A stretch of 64,000 nt of DNA from CAVUXJ01 sp963814975 (GCA_963814975.1 CAWFFB010000025.1:1-64000), one strand, 5' to 3'; numbered from the stretch's first letter, positions 52,316 through 62,566 are shown. The notes: generated from the letters alone by a model not told the origin. Numbers and translations: made by a program.

Positions 52316-52745
52316 GCCGTTCCCCGTTCAGCAAGGAACATTCCGAATCCGTGCTGCTGCGAAAAGGGTCGAAACGCTGAAGCCGCGCATCGATTTCGCA
52401 AGGTGGCGCGATTCTTGGGGAGCGACAGACTTGTCGATTGGTCTGAAATCATCGACGTCCGTGTCGATAAACGCTCGCCCGCGCGGCCGCCGCACACGCG
52501 AGCCTCCGGGCAAGGCATCGTGGTTGCTGCTGGCCGGCGACCTTTTCGTCGCTTCATCCGAGTGCGTGAACATTCGTGTCGATTCACGCGGGCCTCCGGT
52601 TGAGACAGCCGACAGGCCGCCGATTCTCGAACCGCGAGAATCTCAGCCGAATCGCGCAAATCTGCGCCGACCGTGCACTCATAGCCCTCAATCCGGGAGC
52701 GAGGCATGGGAGTTGCTGCGTCACCAGTGAATCGCGCAACGCACC
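52316..52745. other. Divergent promoter region between nitrate uptake and nitrate reductase
   Basis: 430 bases with no gene I can support. It should contain control sites for both units. Open frames exist on both strands but have no homology. Two nearby GTGTCGAT-(A/T)-(A/C)ACGC words (52460-52475, 52580-52595) may be a regulator site; not certain. Confidence 0.4.
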
Positions 52746-54863
52746 ATGAAAACGGTTGCCACGCACTGTCCGTTCTGCGCACTGCAATGCGGTATGCATT
52801 TGTCGGGAGCGCCCGACTCGGTCGTCGTTCACGCGAACACGCAGTTCCCCGTGAACAAGGGCGGGCTGTGCATCAAGGGCTGGACCGCGGGCGCGACGCT
52901 CGCGCACCCCGACCGACTTCAGGAGCCGTTGGTCCGCGGCAAGGGTAGCGGCCTCGTGCCGGCGAGCTGGGACGCTGCGCTCAGCGTTGTCGCCGAGCGC
53001 CTGACCAGGGTTCAGGCGCAGTACGGCCGCGATGCCGTGGGCGTGCTCGGCGGCGGCTCGTTGACCAACGAGAAGGCGTATCTCATCGGCAAGTTTGCGC
53101 GCGTTGCTCTCGGGACCGCGAACATCGACTACAACGGCCGATTCTGCATGTCATCGGCCGCCGCCGCCGCCACGCGCGCTTTCGGGATCGATCGCGGCTT
53201 GCCGTTTCCCCTCGAAGACATCGCCAAGGCTTCGGTCGTGATGTTGATCGGGGCCAATCCCGCCGAGACGATGCCGCCGATCATGCAGTACTTCTCCGCT
53301 CAACAGGAGGCGGGTGGCACGTTGATCGTCGTCGATCCACGTCGTACTGCCACGGCCACCTGGGCCGCTCGGCATCTGCGACTTCGTCCCGGATCCGATG
53401 CCGCGCTGGCCAATGGCCTGCTGCACGTGTTGATTCGCGATGGTCTGATCGAAGAACGCTACATTCAGGAGCGGACCGAAGGGTTCGAGCTGGCGCGTGG
53501 CGTCGCGGCGTCCTGCTGGCCGGAGCGTGTCGAGCAGCTGACCGGGGTGCCGGAAGCGGTTCTCATCGAGGTGGCTCACATGCTCGGGGCCGCCTCGAGT
53601 GCGATGGTAATCACCGCGCGCGGGCCCGAACAGCAGGAGCACGGTGTCGCGAACGCCCTCGCGTACATCAATGTCGCGCTCGCCCTCGGCCTGCCCGGCA
53701 AGCCTTTCAGCGGCTACGGCACGCTGACCGGCCAAGGGAACGGCCAGGGCGGCCGCGAGCACGGCCAGAAAGCCGACCAGCTCCCCGGGTACAGGCGGAT
53801 CGACGATCCAGTAGCTCGTCGTCATGTCGCTCAGGTCTGGGATGTCCCCGAGGTCAGTCTCCCGAAGGCCGGCAAGTCCGCGTTCGAGATGCTCGATGCT
53901 CTCGGAACCGACGTGCGCGCGCTCTTCGTGATGGGCTTCAATCCGCTCGTGTCGTCGCCGGCCGCGCTCGTAGTCGAGCAGCGGATCCGTTCGCTTGACA
54001 CGCTGGTCGTCGTTGATTTTTTTCTGTCCGAAACGGCACGCCTCGCCGACGTGGTCCTTCCGGCAGCGCAGTGGGCCGAGGAAGACGGCACCACGACCAA
54101 CCTCGAGGGGCGCGTTCTCCGCCGCGGCCGCGCGTGGGTCCCGCCGGCGGGGGCGCGCACCGATCTCGAGATTCTCGTGTCGCTGGCCCGAGCGCTCGGC
54201 AAGGGCCGATGGTTTCCTTCTTCGGACGCGCAGATCGTCTTCGACGAGCTGCGGCGCGCCAGCAAGGGCGGCCCGGCGGACTACTCGGGAGTGTCCTACG
54301 AGCGGATTACCGCCGAGGACGGTGTCTTCTGGCCCTGTCCCGCCAACGAAGCTCCGGGTACACCGCGCCTCTTCGAGGACGTCTTTCCTACTCCGTCAGG
54401 CCGAGCTCAGTTTCATGCCACCCCTCACGAAGACCTCGACGACACCCGGAACGGCCAGTTTCCACTCTATCTGACCACCGGCCGGCTCCTTGCGCACTAC
54501 CTGACGGGGAACCAGACGCGACGCATCACGGAGCTCCACGTCGCAGCGCCGGAGCCGCTAGCCGAACTGCATCCGGGCGCCGCGAAGCGGGCCGGGGTGG
54601 CGGCGGGAGAACTGGTGACGTTGACGACGCGACGAGGGTCGGCCTCGTTCAAGGTCAAGGTGACGACAGCGATCCGCGAGGACACGGTGTTCGTACCGTT
54701 TCACTGGGGGGACGAGCAGTCGATCAACAGGCTGACGAGTTCGGCGCTCGACCCGATCAGCCGAATGCCGGCGTTCAAGGCCTGCGCCGTACGCGTCGAA
54801 GCGGCGCCCCGTCAGGATCCGGATCTTCAGAAACCGGTCGCCGCCGGCGAGCAGGCTGACTAA
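52746..54863 (+). CDS. nasA: Assimilatory nitrate reductase, molybdopterin subunit
   Basis: 705 residues. The N-terminal 4Fe-4S site is intact (THCPFCALQCGMHL with C8, C11 and C15, then NKGGLCIKGW). VVMLIGANPAETMPPIMQYF, GGTLIVVDPRRTATATWAAR, TGQGNGQGGREHGQKADQLP and TTGRLLAHYLTGNQTRRITE are NasA-type Mo-bis-MGD motifs. The C-terminal BFD-like 2Fe-2S domain of some NasA proteins is absent. It reduces nitrate to nitrite in the cytoplasm. Its TAA shares one base with the next gene's ATG. Confidence 0.95.
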   Translation: MKTVATHCPFCALQCGMHLSGAPDSVVVHANTQFPVNKGGLCIKGWTAGATLAHPDRLQEPLVRGKGSGLVPASWDAALSVVAERLTRVQAQYGRDAVGVLGGGSLTNEKAYLIGKFARVALGTANIDYNGRFCMSSAAAAATRAFGIDRGLPFPLEDIAKASVVMLIGANPAETMPPIMQYFSAQQEAGGTLIVVDPRRTATATWAARHLRLRPGSDAALANGLLHVLIRDGLIEERYIQERTEGFELARGVAASCWPERVEQLTGVPEAVLIEVAHMLGAASSAMVITARGPEQQEHGVANALAYINVALALGLPGKPFSGYGTLTGQGNGQGGREHGQKADQLPGYRRIDDPVARRHVAQVWDVPEVSLPKAGKSAFEMLDALGTDVRALFVMGFNPLVSSPAALVVEQRIRSLDTLVVVDFFLSETARLADVVLPAAQWAEEDGTTTNLEGRVLRRGRAWVPPAGARTDLEILVSLARALGKGRWFPSSDAQIVFDELRRASKGGPADYSGVSYERITAEDGVFWPCPANEAPGTPRLFEDVFPTPSGRAQFHATPHEDLDDTRNGQFPLYLTTGRLLAHYLTGNQTRRITELHVAAPEPLAELHPGAAKRAGVAAGELVTLTTRRGSASFKVKVTTAIREDTVFVPFHWGDEQSINRLTSSALDPISRMPAFKACAVRVEAAPRQDPDLQKPVAAGEQAD

Positions 54864-57800
54864 TGGCGAAACGACGTCTCGTCGTGGTCGGCAACGGCAT
54901 GGCCGGGGCGCGCCTCGTTGAAGAGCTGCTGTCGCGCGGCGGCGGTCACCGATTCGACATCACGGTGTTCGGCGACGAGCCGCACGGCAACTACAACCGC
55001 ATATTGCTGTCGGGGGTGCTGGCCGGCCACCACCGGCCGTCCGACATCGTCATTCACCCCCCGGCGTGGTACGCGGAGAACGGCGTCGCGCTGCGCACGG
55101 GCGTTCGGATTGAGCTGCTGGACGTCGCCCGCAAAACCGTGACGACCGACGAGGGAATCGTCTCGCCTTACGACTCCCTGGTTATCGCGACCGGGAGCCG
55201 GCCGCTCCTGCCCCCTATCGACGGGCTCTCGACAGAGGGTGGCGAACTGAAAGGTGGCGTCTTCCTGTTCCGCACGCTCGAGGACTGCGAGAGGATCGCC
55301 GAGAGCGCGCGAAACGCGCGGCGCGCCGCCGTCATCGGCGGCGGCCTGCTCGGGATCGAAGCTGCCCGCGGGCTGCTCGGGCACGGGCTCGAGGTCCATA
55401 TCATCCATCTCGCCGCGCACCTGATGGAAGCGCAGCTCGATGCCGGGGCCGCCGCCGTGCTGTGTCGACAGCTCGAGCAGATGGGACTCCGTATCGCCGC
55501 TGATACCGCGACGACGGCGGTGCTCGGGAACTGGTCATGCGACTGGACTCTCGTTCCGTGACGGCCCCAATCTCGAGTGCGACCTGGTCGTTGTTGCCGC
55601 AGGCATACGCCCCAACGTCGAGATCGCCCGGAAAGCCGGCCTCCAGGTGAGGCGCGGCATCCTCGTCGGCGATGACCTCGGGTGCATGGGCGCCGCCGAT
55701 GTCTACGCGATCGGCGAATGTGCCGAGCATCGGGGTCTGGTCTACGGGCTCGTGGCACCCGCGTGGGAGCAGGCGCGCGTCCTCGCCGATCGCCTGGCTT
55801 GCCGCGATCCGCACGCCGTCTACGCCGGCTCGCGGATGTCGACCAAGCTGAAAGTCGCCGGCATCGATCTGGCGGTTATGGGTGCGAAGGAGCCGATCGA
55901 CGACGAGGACGAGGTCGTCAGCTACACGGAGCCGTCCCGGGGCATCTACAAGAAACTGATCGTCCACGGCAATCGCCTGGCGGGTGCGATCATCATCGGC
56001 GACGGCGGGGTCGTACCCTCGCTCGGCCAGATGTTCACCGAGGCCACACCTCTGGTCGGCAATCGCGCCGAGCTCCTCTTCCCATTCACGACCGACGGTC
56101 CGCTCCCCGGTCCCGCAAGCATTCCCGACTCCGCCCAGATCTGCGACTGCAACGCGGTGTCGAAGGCTCAGATCGTGGAGGCCGTGCTCGGCGGCGCGAG
56201 AAGCCTGCAGGCCGTGTGCGACATCACCAGGGCCTCCACAGGGTGTGGCACATGCCGGCCGGAAGTGCAGCGGATCATCGAGCTGGCGTGCCAGGGCCTG
56301 ACCGAGCCCGACCTGCTTGTGCCGCCTCTCGAGCGGAGCGATCCCGCACCTCCTCCCGATCAGGTGCCGTGGAATTCGGCGGGCGACGAAGGCGGCGTCG
56401 TGACGCTGACCAAGATCGAGCGCATCAAGCGCGAAAAAGACGGGCTCGACATCCTCCCGGACGTCCCGCTGATCGCGGGCGGCGGCTGGGAGGCGATCAG
56501 CGAAAGCGATCGGGAGCGGCTGAAATGGGTGGGGGTTTTTTTCAGGCGCCAGACACCCGGCCGGTTCATGATGCGCGTGCGAATCACCAACGGCCTGACG
56601 AACGCCGACCAATTGCGCGTCATTGCCGGCATCAGCGAAGAGTTCGGCACCGGTTCGCTCGACATCACCACGCGCCAGCAGCTCCAGGTTCGCGGTTTCG
56701 AGATCGATCACCTGCCCGAGATCTGGGCGCGCCTCGAGCGCGTCGGGCTCGCCTCGCTGCAGACGGGCATGGACAACATCCGCACGGTCATCGGCTGCCC
56801 GCTGGCCGGCCTGTCGCCGCGCGAGCTGTTCGACGCTTCGGCAGTCGTTGACCAGTTCACGCAGATGTTCCTGCGGAACAAGGCGTTCACCAACCTGCCG
56901 CGCAAGTTCAACGTGAGCATCACGGGGTGCCTCGAGCACTGCACCCACGCCGAATCACAAGACCTGGCGCTTACGCCTGCCGTCAAGGAGGTGGACGGTA
57001 GAAAGCTCGACGGGTTCAACGTCGCGTTGGGCGGCAAAATGGGATCCGGCGGCGTCCGACTCGCCTCTCCGCTCGATATCTTCGTCGAGCCCGAGCGAGC
57101 CGCGGCGCTCTGCGCCGAGATCGTGTTGCTGTTCCGCGACTACGGCTCACGAGCTGCGCGGAACAAGGCGCGGGTTGCGTTCCTCGTTGAATCGTGGGGG
57201 GTCGCCAAGGTACGGGCTGAAGTCCAGAGCCGGATGGGGGGCAGCCTGCTCTCTTCGGGCCGAGACGCACGCGGAACGCAAAGTGCCGATCACCTTGGCG
57301 TCGGCCGACAGAAGCAGAGCGGACTGAGCTACGTCGGGCTCGCCGTGCCGGTCGGGCGAATCACCGCGCCCCAGCTCGCGGAGGTCGCGCGTATCGCGTC
57401 GGTGTATGGCAACGGCGACGTCCGACTGACAACGGGTCAGAACGTCATCATTCCCAATGTTGCCGACCATCGTCTGCCGGCGCTCGTGAGCGAGCCGCTG
57501 TTGCACGAGTTGCCGCACGATCCACCAGGGGCCATCCGCGGCCTGGTCGCCTGCACCGGCATCGACTATTGCCATTTCGCGCTGATCGAGACGAAAGACG
57601 TCGCGCTTCGCACCGCGCGGTATCTCGCGAACCAGTTGCCGCACGGCAACCGTCTCAGCATGCACTGGTCGGGATGCCCGGCAGGCTGCGGCAACCACGC
57701 GGCGGCCGACGTCGGCCTGCTTGGAAAGAATATCCGGATTGGCAACGAGCTGGTGGAAGCCGTCGATGTGTTCGTCGGGGGTCGGAGCGGCCCCAATGCC

Positions 57801-57953
57801 AGGGCGGGAACCAAGGTGCTCGAAGATGTGCCGTGCGATGAGCTGCCGCGCGTGCTCGAGCAACTCATTCCGTATGTCTCCAACAAGCACAAGCGGCAGC
57901 CCGCGCCGGCCCCAATGCCAGCGGCGGCCGGGTCACCTCGTGGCCACATTTAG
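54863..57953 (+). pseudogene. nirB: Nitrite reductase: NirB-type NAD(P)H/FAD/BFD half fused to a NirA-type siroheme half; one frameshift
   Basis: The repaired protein is about 1030 residues. Residues 1-400 are an FAD/NAD(P)H oxidoreductase (RLVVVGNGMAGARLVEELLS, YDSLVIATGSRPLLPPIDGL, RRAAVIGGGLLGIEAARGLL). A BFD-like 2Fe-2S domain follows around 425-470 (QICDCNAVSKAQIVEAV, GCGTCRPEVQRIIELAC). Residues about 510-1020 are a two-repeat nitrite reductase of the NirA (ferredoxin) type, with ITTRQQLQVRGFEIDHL and the siroheme/4Fe-4S cysteines in CTGIDYC and SGCPAGCGNHAAADVG. The frame changes near 55532 (NWSCDWT to NGHATGL-like) and deletion of one base repairs it, total length being one over a multiple of three. 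So probably intact in the cell. Reduces nitrite to ammonium in one polypeptide. Confidence 0.85.
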
Positions 57954-58761
57954 CGGCCGGACGGTCGCGTTGCTGGAGAGCCGTCGCAGCGAGGAAATCG
58001 CGACGCTCGTGCGCCGGCTTGGCGGCGTTCCGGTAAGCGCGCCCACCGTGGCCGAGATTCCTTGCTTCGACGACTTCGGTGTCTTCATCGAGGGCCTGTC
58101 GGGCCGTCGCTTTTCGCTCTCCATCTTCTTGAGCGGCGTCGGCACGACGACGCTGCTTGGCGAAGCCGAGAGGCGCGGACGACTGACGGAGGCGACGGCC
58201 GTTCTTCGAGAGATGACGATCGCCTGCCGCGGCCCGAAGCCACTCGCGGCGCTCAAACAATTCGGACTTCGTGCGCAGGTTACGACGGGAAAGCCGCACA
58301 CGACCCGTGAGTTGCTGGATGCGCTCACCGTGATCGAGGTGCGCGAGCGCGGTGTGCTGCTCGTCCACTACGGAGAGCGGAACCGGGTGATCGCCGATGC
58401 GCTGCGCGCGCGAAACGCACGTCTTGACGAAGTCTGCCCCTATGAGTGGGGGCTGCCGGACGATATCGGCCCGATACGACGCGTTGTACGCGATGCGCTC
58501 GCCGGTAACCTGGACGCCATTCTGTTTACCAGCCAGATTCAATGTCGACACCTGTTCGAGATCGCCGCGGACATGGGGGTGACCGAGGGGCTCACGTTGA
58601 GCCTTAGCCGGGACATCGTCGTTGGCGCGGTTGGCCCGGTCTGCGCGCAAGCACTCCGGGGCCATGGCGTCGTCCCGGACGTCATGCCGGCGTCTCCTAG
58701 CATGCCGGCGCTCATCCGAGCGCTCGCAGACTACTTCGAGTTGACGCAGGACTCAGTCTGA
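57940..58761 (+). CDS. hemD: Uroporphyrinogen-III synthase
   Basis: 273 residues from a GTG inside the end of the nitrite reductase gene (VATFSGRTVALLESRRSEEI), overlapping it by 14 bases in another frame. ALLESRRSEEIATLVRRLGG, LSGVGTTTLLGEAERRGRL, CRGPKPLAALKQFGLRAQVT and DAILFTSQIQCRHLFEIAAD match HemD. It makes uroporphyrinogen III, the precursor of the siroheme that nitrite reductase needs. This explains its place in the operon; no cysG-type gene is nearby. Confidence 0.9.
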   Translation: MATFSGRTVALLESRRSEEIATLVRRLGGVPVSAPTVAEIPCFDDFGVFIEGLSGRRFSLSIFLSGVGTTTLLGEAERRGRLTEATAVLREMTIACRGPKPLAALKQFGLRAQVTTGKPHTTRELLDALTVIEVRERGVLLVHYGERNRVIADALRARNARLDEVCPYEWGLPDDIGPIRRVVRDALAGNLDAILFTSQIQCRHLFEIAADMGVTEGLTLSLSRDIVVGAVGPVCAQALRGHGVVPDVMPASPSMPALIRALADYFELTQDSV

Positions 58762-59171
58762 CCCGACCCGTCTTACACGCGCATCCTCCCCGTCGTCGCT
58801 CCTCGCTCTAATACTCCGCCAGGCGCGGTCCGGCGCGCTGCCAGCCGGGCGATCGGCCCGTCCGCACGTCACTCCGTTCCGCTGCGCGTTGTTCCCAGGG
58901 TGCTCGTCCACCCGCACCGTCGTGGCCCGCCTTGGGGCGAATTCGCCGGGGTCAGGCGTCGATTAATCGGACACTACAAGTAAACGGACATACGGAGATC
59001 GTCCTGTGCTCACCCATCGCACCCGTGCGCGTGGCCCTGCCGCGCGCTGTCTCGAGCCGATGCAAGCCCGGATAAAGCCTTGTCGCAGCGGGTGTGCTCA
59101 AATCGAGACGAGTATCGGCTGCCCTGCACCTGATCCGGCACGGCGTTTGTAAACGATTCGAAGCGCTCGTG
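58762..59171. other. Gap between hemD and the GGDEF gene
   Basis: 410 bases with no gene. Contains a GGGGTCAGGC word at 58948-58957 followed by GATTAATCGGACACTAC, which resembles REP/RAYT-like repeat ends. Otherwise nothing. Confidence 0.4.
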
Positions 59172-60164
59172 ATGCGAGACAACGTGCGAGATACCGAAGC
59201 TCAACCGCAATCGCGTACCGAGCTGGCCGCGTGGGTGCGCAGGCATTTGAGCCTGCCAGCTCATCTGGAAGCCAGCCTGTTCGCGGCATTCGACGCGGTC
59301 TTCTCACGGCACGAGCGCCTCTGGCAGGAATCCAAACACGATGCGATCCAGGCGCTGTCGGCAGGCTTTACCGCCAAGATGGCCGGCGTTCAGAACGAGC
59401 TGAACGCGAGGGAGGCGACGGTCAGCAGCATTTCGCAGTACTTCGAGCAGCTCGTGGCCGATCTGACGGAAAAGACGCGGCGCGATCCCAAGACCAAGTT
59501 GATGAATTTCCGCCGCTTCACCGAACAGCTGGAGTCATTTCTCGCGCTCGAGCAGCGCGGGCGCTGGTGCGCCGTCGGTCTCGTCGACATCACGGGGTTC
59601 AAGTGGTACAACGACGCGCTCGGCCATGACGTAGGCGATCGCATCATCGAGCGGGTCGCCCAGCTTCTGAGGGAGCAAGTGCGATCGGACGATCTCATTG
59701 CGCAGGAGCGTGCCTCCGCGGATTCAGGGCTGCCGGAATCGGCCGAAGGGGGGCTGGACAGACCAAAGGATTTGCACGCGCGTTTCGGCGGTGATGAGTT
59801 CTGCTTCCTCGTGCCCGACCTTGCGGAGTATGGGCAGGCGTACACCGTCGCCGAGCGGTTTCGCGAATCGGTCGAGCAGTTCGACTGGACGCTCGAGGAT
59901 CCGCGGCTGGCGGCGCAGCCGATTCGCGTCGACGTCGGCGTCGTCGGTATGTGGCTGGGGCGCGTGGCGGAACGGCACTTCGTCGCCCGCCGCCTCGCGG
60001 CCGCGCTCATTCAGCGCGCCGACAGGCTGATGTACGATGCGAAGGGCGAGCGTGCGAGCCACATCTATCTCACTCGGACGCGAGTCGAGAACGGCGAGCT
60101 CGTGGAAATGACCGACGAAGAAGCCGCGGCGCAGTCGCCGATCTCCCGCGGCACGTCTGAATAG
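59172..60164 (+). CDS. GGDEF diguanylate cyclase with an insertion
   Basis: 330 residues from MRDNVRDTEAQPQSR; an ATG 78 bases upstream is possible but adds no recognisable sequence. Residues 1-115 are helical (a coiled coil near VSSISQYFEQLVADLTEKTR), without transmembrane segments, so probably cytoplasmic. The GGDEF domain has LVDITGFKWYNDALGHDVGD and ARFGGDEFCFLVPD. About 25 residues are inserted before GGDEF, yet RPKD still lies exactly five residues ahead of it, a complete I-site. Active cyclic di-GMP synthesis is likely. Confidence 0.85.
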   Translation: MRDNVRDTEAQPQSRTELAAWVRRHLSLPAHLEASLFAAFDAVFSRHERLWQESKHDAIQALSAGFTAKMAGVQNELNAREATVSSISQYFEQLVADLTEKTRRDPKTKLMNFRRFTEQLESFLALEQRGRWCAVGLVDITGFKWYNDALGHDVGDRIIERVAQLLREQVRSDDLIAQERASADSGLPESAEGGLDRPKDLHARFGGDEFCFLVPDLAEYGQAYTVAERFRESVEQFDWTLEDPRLAAQPIRVDVGVVGMWLGRVAERHFVARRLAAALIQRADRLMYDAKGERASHIYLTRTRVENGELVEMTDEEAAAQSPISRGTSE

Positions 60165-60305
60165 CCGGAGCCCGGCAGCAGCGCCTTCCGAAAAGGCTGC
60201 CACAATCGGTGCGCCCCGCTACCAGTCGATGATTTTCGTCCTGCCGGCGGCAGATTCCCCATCCATCTCCTTGCGAGTGCTAAACTTTCAGTCGGTCGTC
60301 CGTAT

Positions 60306-60381
60306 GGTGGGCGTAGTTCAGTGGCAGAACGCCTGACTGTGGCTCAGGAGGTCGCGGGTTCGATACCCGTCGCCCACCCCA
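60306..60381 (+). tRNA. tRNA-His(GTG)
   Basis: Acceptor GTGGGCG (60307-60313) pairs with CGCCCAC (60371-60377). The anticodon arm is CCTGA-CTGTGGC-TCAGG with anticodon GTG, and the T-arm CGGGTTCGATACCCG. The discriminator is C, with CCA encoded (60379-60381) and G at 60306 as the extra 5' base of tRNA-His. An integrase begins 12 bases after the 3' end. Confidence 0.95.
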
Positions 60382-60392
60382 ACTAACTTGTT

Positions 60393-61331
60393 CTACCGAG
60401 AGGAGTTAGCGATCTCGGTAGATCGCGTTGCCACGATGTTGCCACAACTGGCGACGGTCGTCGGGGCATCGAGAAGACGAATCGCGGCATCGAGCGCGGC
60501 CGGACTCAAGTGCATGTACCGCTGCGTGGTTCGCAGATCGGCGTGTCCAGCCAGTTCCTGAATCGCCCTCGCTGGTGCCCCCCGCATCGCCAAGTGCGAA
60601 CAGAAGGTGTGGCGGAGAACGTGAACCCCGCGATGTTTCAACTTCGTCGCCCGCGCCGCATGGTCCACGTGGTCTGCGATGATCTTTTCGTTCAGCGGCG
60701 TCCCTTCCCGATCGCAGAACACGAGCGGGCCACGAAGATGTCGTGAAGCTTGGAGCGCCGCCGTCAGTCGTTGTGTTAATGGCACGTACCGCAATCGTCC
60801 CCCTTTCGGCATTTCTGTATGGCCCTTCCATACAGACCGTTTCACGCAGAGCTGACGCTTCTTCAAATCGACATCACCCCATTCAAGCGCCGTGATTTCG
60901 CCACGCCGCAGTCCCGCTTCGCCGCCCAGGAGCACAACGAGATACGCAGCGAGATCCCGCTTCCTCGCCCCTTCGACTAGCCGCTCGAAATCCTCGAAGT
61001 CGTGGAAGGTCGGCGAAGGTGGTGGAACCGGAAGCAAACGAACCAAACACGGCATGTGGTCTATCACGCCCCATTCAACAGCCTTTTTGAGCATCGTGTT
61101 CAACACCGTGAGCACGTTGTTTACGGTCTTTGGTGCCCTCGCTGCGAGCCCTGCCTTCAGTTGCTGAACATTCTCCGTTGCGATCGCGCTGAGCTGGCGA
61201 TCCCCTAGCGATGGAAGCAAGTGCACTCGGGCAATCATCTCCTTCGCCGCAATGCCGCTCGGCTTCTGTCTGTTTGCTCGTGCGTGGCCCTCCAGAAATC
61301 TGGGCCAGAATTCTCTCAGCGTCGGCACCAC
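60393..61331 (-). CDS. Tyrosine recombinase (integrase) at tRNA-His
   Basis: 312 residues. N-terminal SAM-like domain (LREFWPRFLEGHARANRQKP, VNNVLTVLNTMLKKAVEWGV), then the catalytic domain: Arg in GEAGLRRGEITALEWGDVDL, HVLRHTFCSHLA, GHADLRTTQRYMHLSP with the last tyrosine. All catalytic residues present, so it may be active. It reads towards the tRNA-His 3' end, as integrases of tRNA-inserted elements do. The element would extend to the right; its other end was not found in the window. Confidence 0.9.
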   Translation of the reverse strand: MVPTLREFWPRFLEGHARANRQKPSGIAAKEMIARVHLLPSLGDRQLSAIATENVQQLKAGLAARAPKTVNNVLTVLNTMLKKAVEWGVIDHMPCLVRLLPVPPPSPTFHDFEDFERLVEGARKRDLAAYLVVLLGGEAGLRRGEITALEWGDVDLKKRQLCVKRSVWKGHTEMPKGGRLRYVPLTQRLTAALQASRHLRGPLVFCDREGTPLNEKIIADHVDHAARATKLKHRGVHVLRHTFCSHLAMRGAPARAIQELAGHADLRTTQRYMHLSPAALDAAIRLLDAPTTVASCGNIVATRSTEIANSSR

Positions 61332-62017
61332 TTTCTGTTTTCGGGGGGACCGTGTTCAGCAAGTGCCGCTCCCGGTCCTGACCCCATCGTTGAGCCGCCT
61401 GACTTCGACGCGATAGACAACCGCTTCGCTCTCGATGCCGCATCCCATTGGACAGCCGGGTGTTGATGTCCACCATCCAGTGCTCGGACTTTAGCGACTT
61501 GAGCCCGGCGATGAGTTCCTCTGATATGAAGAGCGACATTCGACGCATAGAGTCATCAGTGTATGCCTATCGCTGCTACCTGAGACGAATGGACACCGAA
61601 GAAGCAGTCGTGTGTGTGCACCAACTGGGGCCATCGATTCAACAAGGCCGCCGCAATGGAACCGACTCGACGACTTGGTGAACGCATCGATCCCGTGTCT
61701 CGACGCGCGAGTTCGCCGTTCGGATCACGAAAGGGCCGGCGCACCCCCGGAGAATTTTACGAAGTTCTCGCTTGCCGGCTGGTAGCAGCAGGGCCGCTGC
61801 TCAGCAAGGGCCGAATGAACCTGCGACCCATGAAGAATTCCCTCCTACCGGTCGAGCCGCATGTCGCTGATGCGGTGATTCCGTGAGGGCAATCTGCCAC
61901 CCCATATTGGAGTTGTCCAGAAGGAACAGCGGTCGTCGCCCAATTACGCCAATGTAGCGCCATAACCACTGGCGCGAATGACCCTCTTCACGCTAGCGAT
62001 TCGAGAGTCGAGTTGAC
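61332..62017. other. Accessory stretch, no complete gene
   Basis: 686 bases behind the integrase. Only a short ribbon-helix-helix-like N-terminus (61480-61548) is recognisable. Otherwise no supported gene; probable cargo of the integrated element, much decayed. Confidence 0.4.
61480..61548 (-). pseudogene. Ribbon-helix-helix (CopG-type) N-terminal fragment
   Basis: MRRMSLFISEELIAGLKSLK at the start matches small RHH regulators, followed after a possible frame change by IESEAVVYRVEVRRL-like sequence. Too short to be sure. Would be a regulator or antitoxin of the integrated element. Confidence 0.3.
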
Positions 62018-62209
62018 ATGGGCAGACCGACACCACAAATCTTTCCCTCACCTGCACTTCACGAAGGTCAAGACAATCGTCCGGGCGAACTGCTGGACGG
62101 CAAGCGGATCGACATGCCTCCTGTCCGGCAGACGAGCGTCACCTACAAGCGGGCGCCCAAAGCGACGACGAAAGCCGCCGAGCAGCCGGGCATCTTCGGA
62201 GAGGACTGA
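62018..62209 (+). CDS. Hypothetical small protein
   Basis: 63 residues, MGRPTPQIFPSPALHEGQDN and a positively charged end KRAPKATTKAAEQPGIFGED. No family recognised; low-complexity, possibly disordered. It may not be a gene. Confidence 0.3.
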   Translation: MGRPTPQIFPSPALHEGQDNRPGELLDGKRIDMPPVRQTSVTYKRAPKATTKAAEQPGIFGED

Positions 62210-62341
62210 CGGTCAGGCTCGCTGTGGGGGTGTACCAAATTGTACAGAATTGCCGAAAACGACCGCGATATGGTGGAGGTTACGGCGTGAGCACCTTGTT
62301 GTTGTCGGGGCTCAATGCGCTTTATAGGAAGCGACGTGCCC

Positions 62342-62566
62342 ATGACCAACGACGTGGTTGCCGCGATTGATGCCGAGCTTGAAGATCGGCGGCGCCTCAC
62401 CGCACGCGAAGAGGACGAAATGCAGCGCCAACGAGCGCTGCTGGAGGCCCAACTTCAACTCGCGACCGCCGTGCAGGCAGACCTCGATATGTTGAGGGGT
62501 CGCACTGCCAACATCGGTCCTTCTTCCACGGAAATGCCCACGAGCGGCCGCCCGAGTTCCTGTTGA
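62342..62566 (+). CDS. Hypothetical small coiled-coil protein
   Basis: 74 residues from MTNDVVAAIDAELEDRRRLT, continuing EEDEMQRQRALLEAQLQLAT, a heptad-rich helix. No family recognised. Could be a truncated phage or element protein, or a spurious frame. Confidence 0.3.
   Translation: MTNDVVAAIDAELEDRRRLTAREEDEMQRQRALLEAQLQLATAVQADLDMLRGRTANIGPSSTEMPTSGRPSSC

Noticed and set aside
52312..52782. Minus-strand frame between the porin and nasA
   Set aside because: Runs into nasA and has no recognisable domain; treated as regulatory DNA.
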